In this document: piece after piece, positions 8,627-15,902 of the stretch
Numbering within the stretch: the stretch's first letter is position 1
Layout: each line of letters starts with the position of its first letter
Assembly (NCBI RefSeq): GCF_024814435.1
Contig: NZ_JANUXY010000003.1
Coordinates: forward strand, 1 to 64,000
Reading direction: 5' to 3'
DNA from: Staphylococcus americanisciuri
Lineage (GTDB): Bacteria > Bacillota > Bacilli > Staphylococcales > Staphylococcaceae
DNA: 64,000 nucleotides
Made by a program: the position numbers and the translations under genes
Notes under the pieces: generated by a model
What the model was told of the DNA's origin: nothing
Database searches by the model: none
The model's input: the letters and a program-made list of their open reading frames with translations, nothing else

Positions 8627-9439
8627 CTAAATATTTATAAAATAGGGCTCGTGCTGCTCGAATAACACAACAAATAATGCTTCGTCTTTGATAAAAATAG
8701 TAGGATTACACGCTTTTTTGATTAAAGTTTCAACATCACATTCAACAAAGCAATAGCAGGTATATAAATAGTTCCCTGCAATAATTGACGTATAGATCAA
8801 CTCTAAAACTTGAGAAACCGTCAATGGTTCAGTGATTAAAAAACCAGATGTTGTTTCTATATAAGGAATACCAAGTACCTTCAATTCCTCATCAAGCCCT
8901 TTTTCTTTTGGAATCAAAATTGCCTGCATATTGTAATCTGCAATAATAGGTTCAATTGTATTGTCATAAAAACTGTTGAGACTCGAAATATGCGTCTCTA
9001 TCCATTTGACAGTTGCATCGACTCCATATTCAATCACATCAAATTGCGGTCTATTTGCCACTTCCACTTCTATCAAAGGGAGCACTTTACGATTTGATGG
9101 TTCAAAAGGTTCTTCATACCATGAAACATCTAACCGACAAATGATAGGTTGCCATATTAATAACGGCTCATACTTTGCATTCAAAATAATAAGAATTACT
9201 TCAAAATCAAGTTGCTCAATAAATGATGCCTTTTGATAAACCGACTTCTTTTCACGATACACATATGTGTAATAATCTGTGAAGTATAATTGTGTCGTTG
9301 CTTGTTGTAATACTTTTTGAATTGCAGATTTTAGCTTTTTAGGCTGACACGCATACATTTCTTTATCTTTGGCATGTATCACACCATGTTCCACCTTCAA
9401 ATTTTGGATGTACTTTTGTTTTAAAATATACACCACCAC
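8627..9439 (-). CDS. Unnamed family protein, paralogue 1 of the accessory island
   Basis: I do not recognise a named family. The product is about 270 aa, soluble and acidic, with no signal peptide or membrane helix. Two parts are visible. The N-terminal part has LYFTDYYTYV, SFIEQLDFEVILIILNAKY and PLLIWQPI. The C-terminal part (about 165-270) has LGIPYIETTSGFLIT, then a helix LELIYTSIIAGNYLY, and ends FINI. Both parts align by eye with the product at 13351-14193. The C-terminal part also aligns with 9685-10155 and 14548-15450. The start is uncertain because the best ribosome binding site, AAAGGTGG, lies only a few bases upstream of or over the possible GTG codons. An immunity role is inferred from context. 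Confidence 0.6.
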   Translation of the reverse strand: MVVYILKQKYIQNLKVEHGVIHAKDKEMYACQPKKLKSAIQKVLQQATTQLYFTDYYTYVYREKKSVYQKASFIEQLDFEVILIILNAKYEPLLIWQPIICRLDVSWYEEPFEPSNRKVLPLIEVEVANRPQFDVIEYGVDATVKWIETHISSLNSFYDNTIEPIIADYNMQAILIPKEKGLDEELKVLGIPYIETTSGFLITEPLTVSQVLELIYTSIIAGNYLYTCYCFVECDVETLIKKACNPTIFIKDEALFVVLFEQHEPYFINI

Positions 9440-9501
9440 CTTTAGTCTAAAAGCATTCTATAGATAGAAAATAAAATCGATTGCTTGCGTCTTTTAATCA
9501 C

Positions 9502-9684
9502 CTACATATCAAGTAGTTCTTCTGCAAAAAATTCTTCACCGCCATCATTTCCCCAATCAATACCCACAACATCACCGCATTCTGCTAAGTCTCCTAAAAG
9601 CTCATTATAAAAATCCTCGACAGACATTGTTCTTAACGCAAAATTTTCCCATAGCTCAATTTGATAAGCTTTAGCCCCTTCTTC
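9502..9684 (-). pseudogene. Open reading frame continuing in frame past the TAG of the next gene
   Basis: Directly after the TAG stop at 9685-9687 the same frame stays open for 60 codons (begins EEGAKAYQIELW, ends EEFFAEELLDM) before the next stop. It reads like real protein, acidic with a coherent hydrophobic pattern. It is either the lost C-terminus of the 9685 gene cut by a nonsense change, or a leftover of another gene. The internal ATG at MSVEDFYNEL could start a peptide of about 41 aa, but I see no good ribosome binding site. Function unknown. Confidence 0.4.
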
Positions 9685-10155
9685 CTATCTTTTAAATGCT
9701 TTTATATACTTACTCCCGTTAAGGAGATAGACACTTTCATCTTCAAAGTATGGTATGATAGCAAACTCATTATCTATATATACTTTCGACTTTTTAAAAC
9801 TTGGCTTACTAAATTCATGGTTCAAAATAAAGATGCCTGCAAAAATATAATTATAGCTTCTATTCACTAGAACAGATAGGAGTTGTCTGTACAAATCAAC
9901 ACTTTCATTTTCCAAAATAATGAATTTTGATTCAATTCTAAAACCTATACCATTTTTATTCAGATATTCTTTCAATTCTTTGGTAGAATCAAATATTGCT
10001 AAGTTAAAATTGAATGAATCCAAAAGCATTTCATTAAATTTAATATCTGCCGACAATATATCATTACCCTTGTATATCACACTTCTAGATAAATCAAAAA
10101 TCTCTCTCTCAACAATAAATTCTATATGCTGTTTTTTTATTAAAACCATCTCCAT
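9685..10155 (-). CDS. Unnamed family protein, paralogue 2 (short form)
   Basis: 156 aa, not recognised as a named family. After a short N-terminus (IKKQHIEFIVE, like the IKQKYIQNL type start of paralogue 1) it passes straight into the shared C-terminal part: FNLAIFDSTKELKEYL, then GIGFRIESKFIILE, then a helix LYRQLLSVLVNRSYNYIFAG, then a KVYIDNEFAIIPYFEDE ending. The N-terminal domain seen in the 270-280 aa paralogues is therefore missing, which suggests an internal deletion. It follows 10163-10600 after 7 nt and is probably co-transcribed. The reading frame continues past its TAG stop. Confidence 0.55.
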   Translation of the reverse strand: MEMVLIKKQHIEFIVEREIFDLSRSVIYKGNDILSADIKFNEMLLDSFNFNLAIFDSTKELKEYLNKNGIGFRIESKFIILENESVDLYRQLLSVLVNRSYNYIFAGIFILNHEFSKPSFKKSKVYIDNEFAIIPYFEDESVYLLNGSKYIKAFKR

Positions 10156-10162
10156 TTCTTTA

Positions 10163-10600
10163 TCACTGCTTTTCTAAAAATCTCCCCCTACTTATCTCTG
10201 TGAATATTTCTTTCATTCTCTCTCCAAATATATAGTTTCCATCGCTAAAATCAAAGAGTACATAATCTCCATGAGGGTATGGAGGATATTCAAAGCTTTC
10301 TTTTCCTTGTCTTAGATTGATATAAAAACTATCTATATCCCTCTCTAATAGATATAATTCTTCAAAGTTATTTACTAATTCATTAGTAATAAAGTCTAAA
10401 TAACCATCTATTTCACGCTCAGCCTCTACTAAATCTTCAATTTTTAAAGGTAATATTTGATATTTATCATAATCAATAAATAACTCATCCCAATTTTCAC
10501 TGTCTTTTTTCCACGTAAATATCGCGAATCTAACGTATTTTCTTTTGAATTTTTTCCACCGTAATTTTGAAAATTTATATGTTATGTCATAATGCTTCAT
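10163..10600 (-). CDS. Hypothetical protein of the immunity-like island
   Basis: 145 aa, soluble, no recognised family. The N-terminus is basic (FSKLRWKKFKRKYVRF). The middle is acidic and helical (EDLVEAEREIDGYLDFITNEL). The C-terminus has YPPYPHGDYVLFDFSDGNYIFGERM. Such small, strand-rich proteins ending in aromatic clusters are common among immunity proteins, but this is only a resemblance. The ATG follows GAGGGATATATA. It is the first gene of a likely two-gene unit with 9685-10155, and it lies just downstream of the 112-bp deleted IS relative. Base use is AT-rich compared with the core genes. Confidence 0.5.
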   Translation of the reverse strand: MKHYDITYKFSKLRWKKFKRKYVRFAIFTWKKDSENWDELFIDYDKYQILPLKIEDLVEAEREIDGYLDFITNELVNNFEELYLLERDIDSFYINLRQGKESFEYPPYPHGDYVLFDFSDGNYIFGERMKEIFTEISRGRFLEKQ

Positions 10601-10636
10601 TATATATCCCTCATAGTTATCTTATTCTGCAGAATC

Positions 10637-10748
10637 TGGATCTATGTCAAGATTACGGACACAGTAAAAAGAGAATTCTACCACGCTTCGCTTGCTTGCC
10701 TATATAGTTGTTATCAATTTACCATGTCCGTTTCTTAGTCTAGCATCA
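10637..10748. mobile_element. Internally deleted IS3-family remnant (MITE-like, 112 bp)
   Basis: Both ends of the IS at 11959-13303 are present but the coding part is gone. The left 80 bases (TGGATCTATGTCAAGATTAC onward, including CAGTAAAAAGAGAATTCTAC) are followed directly by the IS right end (TTATCAATTTACCATGTCCG to TAGCATCA). The terminal TG...CA and the imperfect inverted repeats are kept. The orientation is the same as the full-length copy. I found no target duplication around it. Confidence 0.8.
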
Positions 10749-10786
10749 TTAGGAAGTGCTTTATTTTTTTACTAATATCCATAATG

Positions 10787-10828
10787 AGCCCTGATTAAAT
10801 GTTTTTTGACGTCTAATCAGGGCTTTTT
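10787..10828 (+). terminator. Strong hairpin with T run on the plus strand
   Basis: Perfect 11-bp stem AGCCCTGATTA/TAATCAGGGCT, a 16-nt loop and TTTTT on the plus strand. The flanking genes read on the minus strand, where the stem is present but the T run is weak. It may work in both directions or come from an older neighbour. Confidence 0.6.
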
Positions 10829-10925
10829 ATAAAAGAAGCTAGGAAGGAATTATGTACCAGCCCCTTCCTTTCACTCTAAGTGGCATGTTCTAAACTTGGA
10901 ATTTTGTTATTTATATTTTCATCAA

Positions 10926-11750
10926 CTATTCTACTTCTCTTAACTTATCATAGTCAATTTGGACACCACGTAGTTCTAATGCCTCTTCTGTCACATATAA
11001 TAATTCCTCAAAGTCATGGCGGTCGTCACTTAAATCAAGGGTACCGGAAGATAACACCTTATCATAATATATTCTCCCTTGCGCAATCACGTAACATTTC
11101 GTATACAGAATTGTATCCTCAGATAGATAATTTTCGTAGCTAACTGATGGATCATACACCTTTAGTTTGGACAGATTATTAACCCTATCTGCAAAAGTAT
11201 TATGAAATTCGATAATTTCTTTTTTCTTTAGCTTCGATAGTTTTTTCACCAAAAATTCTGTGGTATCTTTGCCCTTTAAATACTTATCTATTATACTCCA
11301 AAATACACCTTCCTCCATATATTTGTAATATTCTGGAGGATGTAGATGACCATGCTCCTCTTCCTGTATCATTTTTTCAAACTCTTCCGGTCTCTCTTGA
11401 GATAACCATTCATAGTATAAAGACATAGTTGTTAAAACTCCATAAAATGGTGAATTGATAGGGATTATTCCCCTCACATCTAGATTACCTATGATTCTAT
11501 ACTTTTTTTCGCTTTGTTGAAAATGACCTCCCCAAGAGTGGTAATCTATATCTCTGGTCCCTGATTTATCTACCGCTGACTCCATTATCTCTGGGTCCTC
11601 AAGAGAAGGATAACTTAAAGAAAAATATTTACTAATCATAACTAAGCATTCTTTTCCTTTTTTATCTACTTCTAACACCACCATGCATCCATAATAACCT
11701 TCAGGTAACTCCTCAACTATGACATCTCCTATATTTAATCCTTCTATCAT
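10926..11750 (-). CDS. Imm26-like plus DUF4240 immunity-type protein
   Basis: 274 aa, soluble. Residues 1-95 (GLNIGDVIVEELPEGYYGCM, then VLEVDKKGKECLVMISKY) resemble the immunity protein 26 fold, in which a small beta domain opens with a GD-I-x-L-x-G-YG pattern. Residues about 140-250 resemble DUF4240: VFWSIIDKYL, LSKLKKKEIIEFHNTF and then VIAQGRIYYDKVL, where typical members carry an SDD-x-F-x-x-F-R-x-W-L-I-x-x-G segment. Both families are known from polymorphic-toxin immunity loci. The ATG at 11750 is preceded at some distance by AAGGGAGAG. Just upstream lies a broken reading frame that looks like a toxin tip. The gene is bracketed by directly repeated IS ends. Confidence 0.65.
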   Translation of the reverse strand: MIEGLNIGDVIVEELPEGYYGCMVVLEVDKKGKECLVMISKYFSLSYPSLEDPEIMESAVDKSGTRDIDYHSWGGHFQQSEKKYRIIGNLDVRGIIPINSPFYGVLTTMSLYYEWLSQERPEEFEKMIQEEEHGHLHPPEYYKYMEEGVFWSIIDKYLKGKDTTEFLVKKLSKLKKKEIIEFHNTFADRVNNLSKLKVYDPSVSYENYLSEDTILYTKCYVIAQGRIYYDKVLSSGTLDLSDDRHDFEELLYVTEEALELRGVQIDYDKLREVE

Positions 11751-11771
11751 CAAAATTACCGCTCTCCCTTA

Positions 11772-11958
11772 TTAACGTCTATGTCTATGTCTAGGTAGTT
11801 TATGTTTTCCAGCTGCCATACTTAAACGTCCTTTTCTGTAAAAATGATTAACTGCTGCTTGTTCCCAAATCTTTGCTCTTGCCCTACCTCTTATATTCTT
11901 TCTGATAACTTGTTGCCATACATATTTCTACCCCAGCTATTAACTTGCCTTGTTGCTC
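11772..11958 (-). pseudogene. Broken toxin-like C-terminal tip upstream of the immunity-type gene
   Basis: Two overlapping frames on the minus strand form one sensible protein end when an extra AT in an ATAT run (near 11900) is removed. The first part reads VNSWGRNMYGNKLSERI. The second reads RGRARAKIWEQAAVNH, then FYRKGRLSMAAGKHKLPRHR, and ends with a basic tail. The stop lies about 21 nt before the Imm26/DUF4240 gene, which is the toxin-then-immunity order. The basic tail with Trp, His and Gly-Lys-x-x-Leu-Pro is like the end of nuclease toxin domains. The exact class is not identified. The 5' part is cut off by the IS. Confidence 0.5.
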
Positions 11959-12076
11959 TGGATCTATGTCAAGATTACTGACACAGTAAAAAGAGAATTC
12001 TACCGCGCTTCGCTTGATTGCCTATCTAGTTATGTACTTTTAAAAATCAAAAAGCACATAACTATATAGGTTATTA

Positions 12077-12882
12077 TTATGCATATTTCTTCTCAAATTC
12101 TATGGGACTCATATAATTTAGCGTTGAATGAATCCTTTTAGAACTATAAAAAGTAAGGATATATTCTAAAATACTAAACATTGCCTCATTCCTGTTTTGA
12201 TAATCACAGTGATGAATCAGTTCTTTTTTGATAATACTATGAAATGATTCTATACATGCATTATCGTAACAGTTTCCTCTACAGCTCATACTTGTTTGAA
12301 TCCCTTTTTCACGTAATAATGTCTGATATTCTTTAGAAGCGTACTGACTTCCTCGATCTGAGTGATGAATTAATCCTTGTTTTGGTTCTTGTATCGTACA
12401 AGCTTTTTCAAAAGCCGATATCACAAGGTCTTTGGTCATGCGTGATGACATCGCCCAACCAATAATTCTTCATGAAAATAAACCTATGATTGTTGCCAAA
12501 TACAGCCAGCCTTCTCTTGTATACATATACGTTATATCTGCGACCCAAACACGCCTAGCTGCGACACTTTAAATGCCTGATTCAATATATTGGGATAGAC
12601 AGGTAAATTGTGTTTTGAGTTCGTTGTAGCTTTGTATTTCTTTTTGGTAATAGACCTAATACCTAATTCTTTCATCATTCTGCTTACAGTTCTTTGTGTG
12701 ACTGTGTAGCCTTTACTTCTTAATATTTGAGTAATTTTAGGACTCCCGTATCGCTTTTGACTCTGGATATAAATTTGATAAATAAGCTTTTTTAATATAT
12801 TACGCTTATTGGTATGATTACTTGGTTTGTGATTTTTCCAACCATAATAGCCGCTTTTCGAGACACCTAGTACTTGGCACAT
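12077..12882 (-). pseudogene. IS3-family transposase OrfB (DDE integrase), broken
   Basis: The N-terminal part (MCQVLGVSKSGYYGWKNHK, then QKRYGSPKITQILRSKG) is the HTH_21 segment of IS3 OrfB. The catalytic core follows in another frame with [18 protein letters not shown] (first Asp), then HSDRGSQY (second Asp) and NACIESFHSIIKKEL (Glu). A frameshift lies near 12570, and an in-frame TGA interrupts the core near 12475. The gene is dead. Confidence 0.85.
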
Positions 12883-12929
12883 TTTTATAACACGAAATTC
12901 ATGTCGATGTTCATCTATAAACCTGTAGA

Positions 12930-13235
12930 TTACTTCTGGTCTTTGGCAAAGATGTGCATAGCCTTTTTTAAGATTTTATTCTCTTCTTCTAGCTCTCTTA
13001 ACTTTTTTGTAAGTCAGCTTCAGACTGTTTCTGCGGTGTACGCTTACCACTACCTACAAATGCTTTTTCACCGTCTTTACGATATGTACTTAACCACTTT
13101 GTTAATGTTTGGATAGGGATATCTAAATCTCTTGAAACATCTGTAGCACATCTACCAGACAGATTCTACCAACTGAATGGCTTCCATTTTAAAATTGTGG
13201 TCATACTTTCTTTTTGATATAACTGACACTCCCAT
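12930..13235 (-). pseudogene. IS3-family OrfA (HTH), broken
   Basis: Starts MGVSVISKRKYDHNFKMEAI. After a frameshift near 13160 it continues RCATDVSRDLDIPIQTLTKW. It then reads EKAFVGSGKRTPQKQSEADLQ until a second frameshift near 13010, and ends with the leucine-zipper segment RELEEENKILKKAMHIFAKD. This is the normal IS3 OrfA, with at least two lesions. Confidence 0.8.
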
Positions 13236-13303
13236 AAATTGATTTCTTTATTATAACTTAATTTATTATCAATTTACCGTGTCCGTTTCTTAGTCTAGCA
13301 TCA

Positions 13304-13360
13304 GATTACCTCTAAAACTCGAGAAACCGTCAATGGCTCAGTGATTGTATTCAGATGTTG
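13304..13360 (-). pseudogene. Fragment of a fifth paralogue of the 8627 family
   Basis: Read on the minus strand, the bases from AACATCTG to the IS edge encode ITEPLTVSRVLEVI. They match the segment ITEPLTVSQVLELI of the 8627-9439 gene at DNA level nearly base for base (for example CCATTGACGGTTTCTC). The fragment is joined to the last codons of the 13351 gene at AACATCTG and is cut by the IS right end. It shows recombination between paralogues followed by IS insertion and loss. Confidence 0.7.
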
Positions 13361-14193
13361 ATCAAAACACTAACATCTAATTCATGATTTACCACTAAAA
13401 GTCGCTCATTATGAACTCCAAAACTATTATTGATAAAGTCTTTTTCACTTAAAATTGTTTTATCCATCAAGAAGTATGCAGCGTTATGGTTACCACCTTG
13501 AATAGAAAAGTAAATGATATCCATACACAAATCTTTAGGTAGCTTGATGTCACTGTATAAATAAATAATATCTCCGTAGCGATTGTAACTTAATTCTTTA
13601 TTATCGAGATATTCGATTATATCCGTATTATGTTCTAAAAATGCCCCATATATTTCAAACTTATCGATTAATGAAGCTACTGAGTTTTCAGTGAAATCTT
13701 TAACGCTACCTATATATGTTTCTACCAATTTCATGTTGTCTAGACTACAACTTATTAAATCATCTAGCACTAATTTTCTGCAATCATCATAATCATCTTC
13801 AAATAGAACATTCTCTATTCTAAAATGTTCATTTGATACATATTTAATATAACTATTTCCCTCTAGCTTTATTAAATTACTTCTTAACGGTTCCCACACT
13901 AATAGTGGATGATACTTTGCGTCTAGAAAGATTAGAATATCATTATACTCTAAGTTATTAATAAATGAAGAAGACTGATATTCATTTGGATATAGTCTAG
14001 TGATATATCTGAAATAGTTAGTCATATATATTTTCTTATCATACGAAACAAGAAAATTCTCTACTATTTCTTTTATATCAATTTTAGGGCATTTTAAATT
14101 AAAGACATCGTCATCCTTAATTATTATCCCTTGATCATTAGTACACGATAAGTGCTGAATATGTTTTTCTTTAAAAATCCTCTCCACCTCCAT
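13351..14193 (-). CDS. Unnamed family protein, paralogue 3
   Basis: 280 aa, soluble, no recognised family. It aligns along its whole length with the 8627-9439 product: IFKEKHIQHL at the start, IYMTNYFRYITRLY, SSFINNLEYNDILIFLDAKY, PLLVWEPL, then the C-terminal part with ELSYNRYGDIIYLYSD, a helix CMDIIYFSIQGGNHNAAYFL and the ending VLINI. The start is unclear: the ATG used here overlaps a GGAGGTGG that looks like the ribosome binding site. The gene overlaps 14124-14543 by 70 nt. Its 3' end is fused to a fragment of another paralogue beyond the stop. Function unknown; immunity is suggested by context. Confidence 0.6.
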   Translation of the reverse strand: MEVERIFKEKHIQHLSCTNDQGIIIKDDDVFNLKCPKIDIKEIVENFLVSYDKKIYMTNYFRYITRLYPNEYQSSSFINNLEYNDILIFLDAKYHPLLVWEPLRSNLIKLEGNSYIKYVSNEHFRIENVLFEDDYDDCRKLVLDDLISCSLDNMKLVETYIGSVKDFTENSVASLIDKFEIYGAFLEHNTDIIEYLDNKELSYNRYGDIIYLYSDIKLPKDLCMDIIYFSIQGGNHNAAYFLMDKTILSEKDFINNSFGVHNERLLVVNHELDVSVLINI

Positions 14194-14543
14194 TGTTTGT
14201 ATGTTCTATTTTTACCTTTATATTTTTTATGAGCCATTGCTCTAAAAGGATAAATAAATCTATGACAAGAATTATTCTTTTTGTAACCAAGGCTATATGC
14301 ATCTCTATCTGTCGTAATCTCCCAATAATCTTTCTGCTCAGAACGTGCATTCATTGCTTTAAAATGAAGTGCTGTCTTTTTAAAATTATCTTTGTCTTGT
14401 ACAAGGTAAAATCGCCATTTCCCGACTGAAAATAGGTTGCCTTCTTGAAATAATTTCAAATAGTCTGCAGGTAACTGAATGCCGTCAAAGTACTGACTTA
14501 CCACCGTTGAATCTAACTTTTTCAATGCATAATGTAATGTCAT
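14124..14543 (-). CDS. Hypothetical protein, weakly SMI1/KNR4-like
   Basis: 139 aa, soluble. An early GIQLPADYLKLFQEGN recalls the LP-x-D-Y-x-x-F pattern of SMI1/KNR4-type immunity proteins, but the resemblance is short. It continues GKWRFYLVQDKDNF and KDYWEITTDRDAYSLGYKK, and ends in a basic aromatic run (KGKNRTYKQWRWRG). The last 23 codons overlap the next gene in another frame. That is unusual and may mean the original C-terminus was lost by frameshift or fusion. It begins 4 nt after the 14548-15450 gene and is likely co-transcribed. Confidence 0.5.
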   Translation of the reverse strand: MTLHYALKKLDSTVVSQYFDGIQLPADYLKLFQEGNLFSVGKWRFYLVQDKDNFKKTALHFKAMNARSEQKDYWEITTDRDAYSLGYKKNNSCHRFIYPFRAMAHKKYKGKNRTYKQWRWRGFLKKNIFSTYRVLMIKG

Positions 14544-14547
14544 AGCA

Positions 14548-15450
14548 TTAACTTCTCTTCTTTTGATGTTGCCATATCACAAACGGTTGTTCACTGAATG
14601 TATAGAAAATAGAATTTGCATGTGTGAATTGATGATAATCAGCGATGTAGGCATCTTCTATTAAAATCAATGGAATATCTTCAAAATCGTCCATTAAAAC
14701 CATATCAAGTACCGTATAAATTGTATCAAGTGAAATACCATTCACATCCTTTAACACAATAAATGTATCGTAAACTATTATCTCTACATCGAGATTTAAA
14801 CGCATTAACGCTTTTTCCATATGGTATTTGTCAGAAGATATTGGATAAATGGCATGTCTAATCGTCTTTGTCCGTATTAATCGTTGAAATACAACATCGT
14901 CATAATGATAAGCCAAGTAGCTATACGTCATTTCTGTATCATCAAGCATATTAAATTCTGTTATAAAATATTGCATTTGTTGATATAACCATTGGGGACT
15001 GACTCTAGTCTGTGCAATTAAATACCAATATCGTTGACACGTACCTTCTTGTTGTTTCAAATCAACGTTATATTCTTTTGACAAATATAACGTTTGTGTA
15101 ACAGGATCCCACAGAAGTACCACTGTATTCTCACATTTGTCATAGATATAGTAGCAATCTTCGAGTAAGTCATGTAAATAAAGATTACCGTTATCTTCGT
15201 AAAAAATATCTACTGTCGATTCAATATCCTTCACCACTTCTTTATTAGAATGGTAAGGCTTGTTTATTAAGTCTGACGAAAATTTCATTTTAAATTTTGA
15301 ACGCCTGCCTTGTTTGATATTCAGTAGTGAACGGATAAGATTTAAATAGACAGCCATATCATTATCTGTCTCTATAACATATCGCTTATAATCTTGTGTA
15401 TTTCTAATATGTTCAAATACTTTTAGATAATCTAATATGATTGCCACCAC
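14548..15450 (-). CDS. Unnamed family protein, paralogue 4 (divergent)
   Basis: 300 aa, no recognised family. It has the same plan as paralogues 1 and 3 but is more distant: a middle TVVLLWDPVTQTLYLSKEY corresponds to the PLLIWQPI segment. The C-terminal part has MRLNLDVEIIVYDTFIVLKD, a helix DTIYTVLDMVLMDDF and the ending FYTFSEQPFVIWQ. There is no signal peptide or membrane span. The GTG start overlaps an AGGTGG that resembles the ribosome binding site, as in the other members. It follows the 15463 gene by 12 nt and precedes 14124-14543 by 4 nt, so these form one transcription unit. Confidence 0.55.
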   Translation of the reverse strand: MVAIILDYLKVFEHIRNTQDYKRYVIETDNDMAVYLNLIRSLLNIKQGRRSKFKMKFSSDLINKPYHSNKEVVKDIESTVDIFYEDNGNLYLHDLLEDCYYIYDKCENTVVLLWDPVTQTLYLSKEYNVDLKQQEGTCQRYWYLIAQTRVSPQWLYQQMQYFITEFNMLDDTEMTYSYLAYHYDDVVFQRLIRTKTIRHAIYPISSDKYHMEKALMRLNLDVEIIVYDTFIVLKDVNGISLDTIYTVLDMVLMDDFEDIPLILIEDAYIADYHQFTHANSIFYTFSEQPFVIWQHQKKRS

Positions 15451-15462
15451 CTATACAAAATT

Positions 15463-15783
15463 TTAAACCCCTTCAAAATCTAATCTCGCATTCGGATCCT
15501 TCGACAACACTTCTTTAAGAATATATCGCCACTCTCGCATAATTGGTTCTTCATTTCCTAATGGCTTACTGTACGTATATTTCAACATACCAATTAAATC
15601 TTCTGTAGTATAATCACTAACACCTGCAAAAAAATAATTCTTATTATACTTGAGAAATAAATACGATATTTCTTCCATATAGTCTAAGTATAAATAATAC
15701 TTAATCTTTTCACCGTTTACATGAAAGATAAAATCCACTACTGGTCCCGGTCCTTCCCATTCTTTTGTTACAAAATAGTTCAT
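15463..15783 (-). CDS. Small hypothetical protein, copy A of a tandem pair
   Basis: 106 aa, not recognised. It begins MNYFVTKEWEGPGPVVDFIF and has a conserved EEPIMREWRYILKE near the end, finishing FEGV. Compared with copy B (15903-16223) the first 22 residues and the MREWRYILKE region are identical. The middle (about 35-80) differs at roughly half the positions. The gene carries its own copy of the upstream promoter region. Such a short acidic protein with a diversified core, next to other immunity-like genes, could be an immunity protein; this is inference. Confidence 0.6.
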   Translation of the reverse strand: MNYFVTKEWEGPGPVVDFIFHVNGEKIKYYLYLDYMEEISYLFLKYNKNYFFAGVSDYTTEDLIGMLKYTYSKPLGNEEPIMREWRYILKEVLSKDPNARLDFEGV

Positions 15784-15855
15784 GTCTAACCTCTATTTTT
15801 TGTTTTATTATACTATAAATGCACTCTACACTTTTTACTTTTCACAAATAAAAAA

Positions 15856-15877
15856 TGGAACAGCCGTAGCCATTCCA
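15856..15877 (-). terminator. Copied terminator-like hairpin
   Basis: TGGAACAGCCGTAGCCATTCCA forms a stem with an internal loop, followed on the minus strand by TTTTTTATT. It is the duplicated copy of the yjiH terminator at 16296 and lies between the two small paralogues. Confidence 0.45.
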
Positions 15878-15902
15878 TTGACATATTGTATTAGAAAAAG
15901 AA

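Larger units (their letters stand above)
10601..10925. other. Intergenic stretch with deleted IS and hairpin
   Basis: This gap holds the 112-bp deleted IS element (10637-10748) and the hairpin at 10787-10828. I see no coding sequence in the rest. Confidence 0.6.
11959..13303 (-). mobile_element. Degenerate IS3-family insertion sequence (IS150-like)
   Basis: About 1.35 kb with TG...CA termini and imperfect inverted repeats of about 30 bp. The left end begins TGGATCTATGTCAAG and the right end, reverse complemented, begins TGATGCTAGACTAAG. The two-gene orfA/orfB layout on the minus strand is typical of IS3. Both genes carry several frameshifts or stops, so the copy cannot make its own transposase. 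The flanking bases do not form a target duplication (CTC on the left, GAT on the right), which suggests later rearrangement. Confidence 0.85.

Noticed and set aside
11956-13306. Target site duplication of the IS
   Set aside because: Bases just outside the TG...CA ends differ on the two sides (CTC and GAT), so no duplication can be claimed.
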